A DNA stretch of 8,016 nt from CAJQQY01 sp964352225 (GTDB lineage: Bacteria > Bacteroidota > Bacteroidia > Chitinophagales > Saprospiraceae), in assembly GCA_964352225.1 (NCBI GenBank), contig CAYGRM010000314.1, positions 1-8,016 on the forward strand, written 5' to 3'. Position numbers and translations under genes: made by a program. This document shows positions 1-7,375 of the stretch, piece after piece. Position 1 is the first letter of the stretch, and each line of letters starts with the position of its first letter. The notes under the pieces were generated by a model, which was not told where the DNA came from, ran no database searches, and saw only the letters and a list, made by a program, of their open reading frames with translations.

Positions 1-1925
1 GTCGTAGGATTGAAATAACTCACGCCATCAACTCCTCCAAACATCAGTTCTCCACTAGACAATTTTGCAAAACTTCCATAATTAAACTCACTACTCACTA
101 ATCCATCCCCTTGATTAAAAACTTTGACGAGGGTATCTTTTCCAAAAGTAATTTCTGCTAAACCACGAGTCGTGCTTACCCAAAGTGTATTTTCATTTTC
201 ATATAAAAATCCTTGAATTACATCAGAAGGTAAGCCTTTGGTTTGAGTAAGTGTTTGAGTTGCACCTGTTTTAGGTTGGTGAAAAATAATTCCTCCACCA
301 TTTGTCCCCATGGTTATATTTCCATTGCCATCTGATTGAACACAGGTAATCGTATTATATTCTACTGTATTTTTAGTTGGACTAAATTCTTCCAAGTCAT
401 AAATTTCTTCCTCCTCAATTCTTTGCAAACCATTTCTTCCAACCACGAAAACTTTATCTCCTTCTCCACTTTGAATCTGACGAATCTGAATAATGGGAAA
501 AGTTCTTATTTTTCCATCAGGAGCAATTCGATGTAATTCTCCGTCTAATCCACCTAGCCAAATATTACCCTTTTTATCTTTTTCTATAGAATATATTTTC
601 GAAATTTCAATTCTGACATCTGCCTCATTTGAGCTGGAATAATGTTGGATGGAAAAATTATTTTTATTAATCTTAAACGCACCTTCTCCAAAAGTTCCCG
701 CCCAAATATAATCACCATCTTCTTCGAGTGTCATCACAATATCAGTCTTTCCTGAAAGCGAAGGAATATTTTTCCATTGATTCGTTTTTTTATTCCAGAT
801 GCTAATTCCACTTTTTGTTCCCATCCAAATCCTTCCTTCCGAGTCTTCTAAAATCGAACGAGTGAAATTATTGATTAAGCTATTTTGGCTATTGAGTTGG
901 TGAGTAATATTGGAAAAATAATTATCAGAAAGTTGATGCAAATTAATTCCACCACCATAAGTGGCTACCCATAAAATATCTTCATGTCCAATCAAAATAT
1001 CATAAACTCCATTGCTCGAAATTGATGCTAAATTATTTACATCATTTTCGAAACCATTTTTAAAACCAAAATTTTCGTCCAATTGAATTAATCCTGCACC
1101 ATCCGTTGCCACATAAAAATCATTAGAACTACTCTGCAATATTTTTTTTATTGGAAAATTTCGATTTTGAAAAGGCGGGAGTTCTATTTTTTTCTTTTCA
1201 GAAAAATTCAGATCAGCTTGGTAGAGTCCATTATTATCCGTTCCGAGCAGGAGGTGATTTTTAGTTTTTAAAATAGCTGTTATATTTTTTAGCTCTGAAA
1301 ATCCATTATCTAAAATCGGATTTACCTTTTCAGTTTGTGAGTCGAGTATTTGAATACCTTCATCGTAACCGATCATTAATTTTCCTTCATAACTCAAAAG
1401 TGATTTTACTCTGATTTCCCCAATTACCTTTTTTAAATGATATGGTTCAGCATCCTCCGACTGAATTATTTTCCAAAGGCCATTAAATCCACCAATCCAA
1501 ATATCGTTATTTTCATCTTCCACAATAGCCGTGACCAAGGTAGGATTAGCATTTCCTAAATTGGAAATAAGTTCGAATGCATCTTTTTCAAAATTAAATC
1601 GAGAGATGCCTTCTTGAGTTCCAATCCAAATATTTTGTTGTGAGTCAATAAATATAGTTGAAATTCGATTAGAGATATTTTTAGGTAAGCCTTGATATCT
1701 ATTATAAAGGTAGGTTTCTCTTGAATTGAATCGGACGACTCCTTCCTCTGTCCCTGCCCATATATTTCCAAAATGATCTTGTGCTACGCAATAGACGATA
1801 CTTTGAATATTGGATTCTTTTAAATCTAGTTTTTCAAATAAGCTATTCTCTTGTGCGGTTACGGTGGTAATGGCACAGAAAAGGAAGAAAATTTTTAGGA
1901 ATTGTTTGGTTATTACACTAGTCAT
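1..1925 (-). CDS. Two-component-type sensor with double beta-propeller sensing region, 3' part cut by window edge
   Basis: This gene is not closed at the left edge; 641 codons are visible without an in-frame stop. The start is ATG at 1923-1925, chosen because residues 1-24 form a classical signal peptide (Lys8/Lys11, hydrophobic core IFFLFCAITTV, likely cleavage TA-QE). No Shine-Dalgarno motif precedes it. Then come 14 regularly spaced two-component regulator propeller repeats, for example NIWAGTEEGVVRFN (54-67), NIWIGTQEGISRFN (98-111), ILWVATYGGGINLHQ (317-331), RIWMGTKSGISIWN (365-378), NIWLGGLDGELHRI (454-467) and ELMFGGVDGVSYFNP (626-640). Fourteen repeats fit two seven-bladed propellers. 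The last visible stretch (GDGLVSSEFNYGS, 606-618) is typical of sequence just before a Y_Y_Y domain. In this family the periplasmic propellers sense a ligand, often a glycan, and a transmembrane segment passes the signal to a cytoplasmic output such as a histidine kinase or a LuxR-type or phosphatase module. The output type is outside the window, so the exact class and ligand stay unknown. Confidence 0.9.
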   Translation of the reverse strand, partial: MTSVITKQFLKIFFLFCAITTVTAQENSLFEKLDLKESNIQSIVYCVAQDHFGNIWAGTEEGVVRFNSRETYLYNRYQGLPKNISNRISTIFIDSQQNIWIGTQEGISRFNFEKDAFELISNLGNANPTLVTAIVEDENNDIWIGGFNGLWKIIQSEDAEPYHLKKVIGEIRVKSLLSYEGKLMIGYDEGIQILDSQTEKVNPILDNGFSELKNITAILKTKNHLLLGTDNNGLYQADLNFSEKKKIELPPFQNRNFPIKKILQSSSNDFYVATDGAGLIQLDENFGFKNGFENDVNNLASISSNGVYDILIGHEDILWVATYGGGINLHQLSDNYFSNITHQLNSQNSLINNFTRSILEDSEGRIWMGTKSGISIWNKKTNQWKNIPSLSGKTDIVMTLEEDGDYIWAGTFGEGAFKINKNNFSIQHYSSSNEADVRIEISKIYSIEKDKKGNIWLGGLDGELHRIAPDGKIRTFPIIQIRQIQSGEGDKVFVVGRNGLQRIEEEEIYDLEEFSPTKNTVEYNTITCVQSDGNGNITMGTNGGGIIFHQPKTGATQTLTQTKGLPSDVIQGFLYENENTLWVSTTRGLAEITFGKDTLVKVFNQGDGLVSSEFNYGSFAKLSSGELMFGGVDGVSYFNPT

Positions 1926-2436
1926 TTAATGTGAATTATTAAATCTCTGGCAATATAATAACTTTTATGATTTATGAATTTTTTTCATTTTTAATACATC
2001 CAAAATTAAACTATGACAAATACATTTTTATTAACTTCATAATGAGAATTTATTTGAATAGTCCACATTAATTCGTATTCAAACGTATTAATTTACATTA
2101 AAACGTATTTTATTTGAATATAATCCGCTTAAATTCAAATGAAATAATGTTTGTTAGAAGCCTCTGAATCATATTCCTGTAATTTAAAAATCCCCTATCA
2201 GGTAATTTCTGAAGATGTTTTTATTCCTGGTAATCTTCTTAATCAATTTAAGAATGGAATGAGTTTATCCGTTTAGGCAATTCTCTCTTATGAAAAGTAG
2301 AAATGGAATTGGAAAGGTTTTGAACTTAGAAAGGCATAAAATATGCTTTTGAGGAAATGTAAATTTTGGATTAAAAAGAGGTGACATCTTCGTTTTTTGG
2401 TCCCCTATATGGACAGAATAGGAAAAAAATTTAAAT
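1926..2436. other. Non-coding spacer between helicase 3' end and sensor 5' end
   Basis: About 510 bp with no open frame that looks like a gene on either strand. Both flanking genes point left, so it holds the 3' end of the helicase transcript and the promoter region of the sensor gene. The sensor-proximal part (1926-2140) is extremely AT-rich and carries the short repeat cluster described separately. The part at 2141-2436 is less AT-rich and shows no convincing hairpin with a T-run, no tRNA and no transposase remnant that I recognise. The longest frame there, about 40 codons on the minus strand at 2265-2387, is low-complexity and unsupported. Confidence 0.6.
2049..2140. repeat. Short direct and inverted repeats on a 10-bp grid, possible operator cluster
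   Basis: A 12-mer TTTATTTGAATA occurs at 2049-2060 and again at 2109-2120, exactly 60 bp apart. CGTATT occurs at 2074-2079, 2084-2089 and 2104-2109, and the nine bases AAACGTATT at 2081-2089 and 2101-2109. ACATTAATTCGTATT (2065-2079) and ACATTAAAACGTATT (2095-2109) match at 13 of 15 positions, 30 bp apart. The inverted form of TTTGAATA appears at 2076-2083 and of ATTTGAAT at 2133-2140. Spacings of 10, 20, 30 and 60 bp put the copies on roughly the same helical face. The cluster lies about 125-215 bp upstream of the sensor start codon, which suits a multi-site operator. Low sequence complexity makes chance a real alternative, and no regulator is identified. Confidence 0.45.
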
Positions 2437-5400
2437 CTATATTGGTCTTCTCAAAACCAACTCAGGCAAAACCACCCGAAATTCATTTCCACTATCCTCA
2501 TCATACCACACCACAACATATTTCACACAAGCAGATTGAAGTTGATAACCACTATTGATATACCCCATTATTTTATTTTGAAAATCTTTAGAAAATTTTA
2601 AAACTTCATTTTTATTTCCATCCTGAAGAACTGCATTATCATAAGGACTAACTATTAATTCTTCTCCCGATTTAATAGACTTAACACTATAAATAATATT
2701 GTCATTTTTAAAATATCCTAGCCAAACATCTTTCATACTACTTTCAATTATTAATGTATCTGGTGCAGCATAATCTTTTACGTCAGTATGAGAATACAAT
2801 GCTGCAATTCCTTCTATTGGAAAATTAATGTTATTGGTATGGATAAATAAGTTCTCCTTAGCTCTGGTCATCGCTACATAAACAACCCGCTTTTGCTCTT
2901 CTGCTTGAAGAGGGTAATTATTTAAAAGAATGAAAACATTATCAAATTCTTTTCCTTTTGATTTATGCATGGTGGAAACAAAGACCGTTTCTTTTTCAGG
3001 ATGATAAAAATCCTCGATTCTAATTTCTCTCAAAAAAGCAATCCAAACACTTTTAAACCTTTTAGGATTAACTTTTTCAAAAGACTCAATAATTCTTTTA
3101 ATCAAATCAAGGTTTTTAGATTCGGCATATAATTTATAAAGCTGAACTTTTTTACTCTCCCAAACTTCTTCAGTAATCAACCCAAATCCATCCTGAATAT
3201 TTTGAAAAATAAAAAAAGTAAATGTTTTAATTTCTAAAATATTTTTCAAATCGAATCCTTGCTTATCAGAAACTAAACTTGCGGGAATTCCTTCCTGCTT
3301 TAATAAACTAGTGATTAAAACAGACTCATCATTAGTGTGAGTCAGCACCGCAGTTGTTCCCGGAAGAGCTTTGTTTTTTAAATGATCAATGAGTGGTAAA
3401 ATCAGATTCCTAGAAGAGTATTTAATGATTTCAATTGTTCCATTTCTTTGTTTTTGTGCAACTAGTTCAACATCATTTTTTAGTCGCTCTTTTGAAAATT
3501 CCTTTTGCAAAAACAAATTCGTAAAGGCTAATAGATTATGATTAGCTCTATAATTTTTAGTTAAAATATATTTTTGAGCATCTTGTCGAGTGATAAAATC
3601 TCGCATAAAGGCAACACTTGATCCTCTAAATTCATAAATATTTTGATCATCATCGCCTGCTACAATCACTCGTATTTTTTCGGAGCATCCTACTATCGCC
3701 ATCAAAAAATCATATTCTTCTTGACTGACATCTTGATACTCATCTACGACTACCACACTTTTATTTTTTATTCTATCCAATGGAATTTCATTCTCCTCTA
3801 TCGCTGTCTTTACTATGGACAAAATGTTTTGTGATTTTTCAATATCCCCTACTCTGCCAGCCAATTGAAAAGCAAATCCGTGGTAAGTAAAAATATCAAT
3901 ATTAAAAGCATCATATCCAACTAGATTCTTTAATCTAGATTTGAATTCCAATGCGGCAGGTCTCGAAAAAGTAAGCATCAAAAATTGCTCAGGTTTCACA
4001 TCTTCCATCAATAAAAGAGAAGCCACTTTGTGAACTAACACCCGTGTTTTCCCACTCCCAGGGCCAGCTGCAACTAAAATTTTATCATGCTGTGAATCAT
4101 TGACAATACTCAATTGCTCTGTGGATAATTCTGCAAATATTTCTCTAAACTTTTCTTCTGTAATCGTTTTCTTAATTGCTCCTTTTCTTCGATTAAAATA
4201 TTTACCCAGAAAATCTTCATAAGGAAGAGAAAAATAATCTTCCACAAATTGAGTGGCTTCCATATTATTTCTCAATTGCTTTTTAGCGTACTCTCCTACA
4301 ATGTGTATTTGTTCCGTTTTGCTTTCATAATATCTCGCCAATTTCTGATAATCTTCTTGTGTATACCTTTTACGATTATCTTCTTCCTGACGAATTATTT
4401 TCATGGGATTATAAAATACCATCAAGCCATCTTTCAATTCTATGATGTTTAAGCTATGAAAATATAACAGGACAAATTCATAAAATCGTAAAGGTTGGAT
4501 CTCATTGATGTTTTCATTTTCTTCCGTGAAGGTTTTTAAATCTAAGACAGAAAATTCCAATAACTTCTTATCAGTCACTCCCCTTTCCTCTTTGGCCAAT
4601 GGCAAAAATTGCTGTTCCAAAACTTCCAAACAATGATGGCCGAGTTTTAATCTTAAATTCAATTGAGTTTTAAATTTCTCGTAGGCGATGGTCAATTGAA
4701 TTCTAAATTGGTCGTTGACTTTATCTATCCTTTCTTTTTTTATTAAATTAACATCTGCCCAATAATTCAATAATTCTTTTATAACAACCAAATTACATTC
4801 TATTCCTTTTTCATTTATCTCTTCATTTATTTCTCTCAAATAAATATCCCTGCGTTTTCTATTTTCATTTGGAAAAATTATTTCAAACATTTCCTTCTCA
4901 ATTTCTGATACTTGCTTAAAAACATTTTGGGAATTTCTTTTTCCTTGCACCGTAAAATAATACGCTGACAGATCTTTATCATTACTTAATATTCCAACCT
5001 GCTTAAAAATATTAAGAATTGATGTCACTTCATCTTTTCCCATTTCCAATGACTCCGCAATATGATCTACTCTAGTATCTTCTTTTGCTCTTGCTCTAGA
5101 AATCAATGAACTAAAAATTCTATTAGCATCTCGTTTTTGATTTTCTCCTATAAAATAATGTAAGCCATCATTCATCTTTAACTGAGCTTCTTCCACGTTA
5201 TTCACTAAAATACTTTGGGCGAATACTTTAGGAGCATTCTCTTCTCGCCTAACATAACCCGATTCTTCCAATGCAGAAATCGCCACTTTCACCTTGGTTT
5301 CCAAATCTTGCATCTCGGTATCCCATCCAGCTTTTTTGGCTATTTCTAACGCTGATTTTGTAAATCGTTTTCTTTTAAATTCCTTTATACTTTGCCAGAT

Positions 5401-7296
5401 TTGATACACTTCTTTGTGACTCAACTTGGTAAGGTTGAGTAGGTTAAAATGTCCGTCCAAATCTTTATTGTCAAATAGCACATAACACTTAGCTTGCATC
5501 TCAGGCTTTCGCCCTGCTCGGCCAGACTCTTGCACATAATTCTCTAACGAATCAGAAATATTATAATGCACCACCATTTTCACATTATCCTTATCCACGC
5601 CCATTCCAAAAGCCGAAGTTGCAACAATGATATCCAAGTCTTCTTCATTTGACATAAATTCATTTTGAATGCTGATTTTAACCTCCCGCTCCATTTTTCC
5701 GTTATAAGCTTTTGCCACGATGCCATCTCGCTGAAGGCTTAAAGCTAATTCTTCAGAAGTCTTTACTCTGGAAACATAAACTATTTTTGCGCCTTCTTCC
5801 GATTGTAATAACTCTTTTAGTTGATTATATTTATCTTCTTTATCCTCTGTTTTTATGACAAAATATCTAAGATTCTTTCGCTTGGTGTTCGTTTGATAAA
5901 CATCCAAATTCAAATTCAAATTTTCCAAAAAATATTTCTTGATGTCATCTACGACTGCGGGTTTTGCTGTAGCTGTAAAACACGAAATAGGAATCGGTTG
6001 AAGTAACCCTTTTTTAGCTTGAAGTTTTTTTAAGAACTTTCCGATGTACAAATAATCCACTCTAAAATCTTGTCCCCAGGATGAAAAACAATGCGCTTCA
6101 TCAATTACAAAACGATTAATAATCCGACGATTTAATAATCGCATAATCGTATTGGAACGCAAAGATTCTGGAGAAATATAAAGTAAGTTAGCCCCTCCAT
6201 TTTCTACCCGTTCAATCGCATCACTTCGCTCCAAAGGAGAAAGCATTCCATTAATAGTCACCGCTTCAGTAATGCTATGTCTATCTCTCAAAACATCTAC
6301 CTGATCTTTCATCAAGGATTGCAAAGGAGAAATAATTACCGTCAATGATCGATTCGCTTGTCCTTTCATTAAGGCAGGTAATTGAAAGGTCAAAGATTTT
6401 CCTCCGCCTGTAGGAAAGATAGCTACAAAAGATTGATTCGCTAATGCTGCTTCCACTACTTGTTCTTGAAGTGGCTGACCAATGTCTCCATCAAATTTTC
6501 GAAATCCTTCGAATCCAAAAAACCGTTGTAAACCTTTTGTTGGAGAAAGTTGAGCGCAATAAGGGCAGCCTTTATTTCCGGTACAAGCGACACGGAGTTG
6601 ATTGATTATTCCAATCGTTTTGGGAAACTGGTGTTTTATCCATGGAGGTAATAAAGAGTCTTTATCATCCACCGTAATGATTGCCATAGCAAAAGCTAAC
6701 TCAATGGGATTATTTTGAATAAAATCCAAGAGGTCAGCTTCTCCACAAAATGATTTTTCAAAATACATTTTGATATAGTGAGACAACTGGTGGTTATCAT
6801 TAATGATCGATAAATCACTAGACGAGATATATCGAAAGAATCCATCGAACCCAATGACATCTTTCAATAAACTATAGTAAATGGTTTTTAATTCTATGGA
6901 TAAATGATGAAAGGCAACCAATAAATCTTCCAACAAATCTTTTGCAAGTTGGGCATCGGCAAGTGGATTGTTGATTTCAGTTCCATTGAGATGATAATCT
7001 TTTACCAGATGGTGATATGGTTTTTTTGGAAAAAATAGAACCGAGAGATAGAGGGTATCTATTTTAGATTTTTCAAAAAAGGAATTTGGAAAATTATTTT
7101 CTTTTAAAACGGCAAGGTCATGTTGGATAATATTATGTCCACAAAGAGAGCTTGCTCCTTTACTTAACTCCTCAAATTTTAATCGCTCCTTTCCTCGATA
7201 TTGACTTCCATTCAACATCGCCCCATACTCCAAAATCTTTTGGGACTTTGGGTCTACTTCTAAATCGAAATAAAATATATCGAGGCTACTAGACAT
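2437..7296 (-). CDS. Exonuclease-RecQ-UvrD fusion helicase (1619 aa)
   Basis: One intact frame with three enzymatic modules. (1) Residues 5-125: DnaQ-like DEDD exonuclease with FDLE (Asp11, Glu13), GHNIIQHD (Asp60) and PLADA (Asp114). (2) Residues 126-255: linker with C-x5-C-x2-C (Cys238, 244, 247). (3) Residues 255-640: RecQ-type SF2 helicase with motif 0 FGFEGFR, Walker A PTGGGKS (Lys300), IISPLQSLMKDQ, DEAH box (399-402) followed by the RecQ aromatic loop CFSSWGQDFR, FTATA, ATSAFGMGVDK and QESGRAGR (Arg593, Arg596). (4) Residues 640-1050: helical and winged-helix-like, no catalytic motif seen. (5) Residues 1055-1490: SF1 UvrD/Rep-type helicase with Q-motif Gln1061, Walker A GPGSGKT (Lys1083), DEYQD (1185-1189), GDDDQNIYEFRG, KNYR, STMHKSKGKEFD and VAMTRAKE. 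(6) Residues 1510-1619: beta-rich end. Both 3'-5' motors look active. The ATG at 7294-7296 lies 10 codons before catalytic Asp11, has no Shine-Dalgarno motif and sits 79 bp after the HrgA-like gene, so co-transcription is possible. RecQ and UvrD families act in repair and recombination; the role of the fusion is unknown, and the HrgA neighbour suggests defence. Confidence 0.95.
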   Translation of the reverse strand: MSSSLDIFYFDLEVDPKSQKILEYGAMLNGSQYRGKERLKFEELSKGASSLCGHNIIQHDLAVLKENNFPNSFFEKSKIDTLYLSVLFFPKKPYHHLVKDYHLNGTEINNPLADAQLAKDLLEDLLVAFHHLSIELKTIYYSLLKDVIGFDGFFRYISSSDLSIINDNHQLSHYIKMYFEKSFCGEADLLDFIQNNPIELAFAMAIITVDDKDSLLPPWIKHQFPKTIGIINQLRVACTGNKGCPYCAQLSPTKGLQRFFGFEGFRKFDGDIGQPLQEQVVEAALANQSFVAIFPTGGGKSLTFQLPALMKGQANRSLTVIISPLQSLMKDQVDVLRDRHSITEAVTINGMLSPLERSDAIERVENGGANLLYISPESLRSNTIMRLLNRRIINRFVIDEAHCFSSWGQDFRVDYLYIGKFLKKLQAKKGLLQPIPISCFTATAKPAVVDDIKKYFLENLNLNLDVYQTNTKRKNLRYFVIKTEDKEDKYNQLKELLQSEEGAKIVYVSRVKTSEELALSLQRDGIVAKAYNGKMEREVKISIQNEFMSNEEDLDIIVATSAFGMGVDKDNVKMVVHYNISDSLENYVQESGRAGRKPEMQAKCYVLFDNKDLDGHFNLLNLTKLSHKEVYQIWQSIKEFKRKRFTKSALEIAKKAGWDTEMQDLETKVKVAISALEESGYVRREENAPKVFAQSILVNNVEEAQLKMNDGLHYFIGENQKRDANRIFSSLISRARAKEDTRVDHIAESLEMGKDEVTSILNIFKQVGILSNDKDLSAYYFTVQGKRNSQNVFKQVSEIEKEMFEIIFPNENRKRRDIYLREINEEINEKGIECNLVVIKELLNYWADVNLIKKERIDKVNDQFRIQLTIAYEKFKTQLNLRLKLGHHCLEVLEQQFLPLAKEERGVTDKKLLEFSVLDLKTFTEENENINEIQPLRFYEFVLLYFHSLNIIELKDGLMVFYNPMKIIRQEEDNRKRYTQEDYQKLARYYESKTEQIHIVGEYAKKQLRNNMEATQFVEDYFSLPYEDFLGKYFNRRKGAIKKTITEEKFREIFAELSTEQLSIVNDSQHDKILVAAGPGSGKTRVLVHKVASLLLMEDVKPEQFLMLTFSRPAALEFKSRLKNLVGYDAFNIDIFTYHGFAFQLAGRVGDIEKSQNILSIVKTAIEENEIPLDRIKNKSVVVVDEYQDVSQEEYDFLMAIVGCSEKIRVIVAGDDDQNIYEFRGSSVAFMRDFITRQDAQKYILTKNYRANHNLLAFTNLFLQKEFSKERLKNDVELVAQKQRNGTIEIIKYSSRNLILPLIDHLKNKALPGTTAVLTHTNDESVLITSLLKQEGIPASLVSDKQGFDLKNILEIKTFTFFIFQNIQDGFGLITEEVWESKKVQLYKLYAESKNLDLIKRIIESFEKVNPKRFKSVWIAFLREIRIEDFYHPEKETVFVSTMHKSKGKEFDNVFILLNNYPLQAEEQKRVVYVAMTRAKENLFIHTNNINFPIEGIAALYSHTDVKDYAAPDTLIIESSMKDVWLGYFKNDNIIYSVKSIKSGEELIVSPYDNAVLQDGNKNEVLKFSKDFQNKIMGYINSGYQLQSACVKYVVVWYDEDSGNEFRVVLPELVLRRPI

Positions 7297-7375
7297 ACAC
7301 AGTAATTTACAAAAAAATTAGTAGTCTTCTCGAGGGTATGTTAAAATTAAATCTACAAAAACTATTAATTAAAAA
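7297..7375 (-). other. 79-bp leader between HrgA-like gene and helicase gene
   Basis: A short A/T-rich gap between two genes of the same strand. I see no terminator hairpin, so read-through from the HrgA-like gene is plausible. No Shine-Dalgarno motif precedes the helicase ATG; the last bases before it are T/A-rich, as is usual for leaders in Bacteroidota. No pair of boxes fits the Bacteroidota promoter pattern (TTG at about -33, TAnnTTTG at about -7) well enough to call a promoter. Confidence 0.4.

Noticed and set aside
336..536. A 66-codon open frame on the plus strand
   Set aside because: It lies opposite the sensor coding sequence, which has the signal peptide and 14 clear repeats; the frame itself is low-complexity and resembles nothing.
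1556..1771. A 71-codon minus-strand frame starting MEIYGQGQ
   Set aside because: It is a shifted frame inside the sensor gene, whose true frame here encodes propeller repeats such as NIWIGTQEGISRFN.
2001..2008. TAATTTTG on the minus strand, matching the Bacteroidota -7 box TAnnTTTG
   Set aside because: No TTG box lies at the expected 17-21 bp upstream; the nearest TTTG is only about 8 bp away. An eight-base A/T word is easily found by chance.
2265..2387. A 40-codon minus-strand frame in the spacer, starting MSPLFNPKF
   Set aside because: Short and low-complexity, with no ribosome-binding or family evidence; such frames are expected by chance here.
2399..2436. Possible terminator after the helicase stop (CCTAT/ATAGG pairing and a T-run)
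   Set aside because: The stem is only about 5 bp, and the T-run comes before rather than after it on the minus strand, so it does not fit an intrinsic terminator.
1926..2436. CRISPR array or tandem satellite in the spacer
   Set aside because: The repeated words are 6-15 bp with irregular 10-60 bp steps, with no constant 25-40 bp repeat and unique spacers, and no cas genes nearby.
5461..5530. Canonical RecQ zinc subdomain after motif VI
   Set aside because: Only one Cys (604) is present where four would be needed, so no zinc subdomain is called.
3643..6006. Short plus-strand frames at 3643-3834, 4249-4452 and 5821-6006
   Set aside because: All lie opposite conserved helicase coding sequence and encode hydrophobic, Phe/Ile-rich peptides typical of antisense shadows in A/T-rich DNA.
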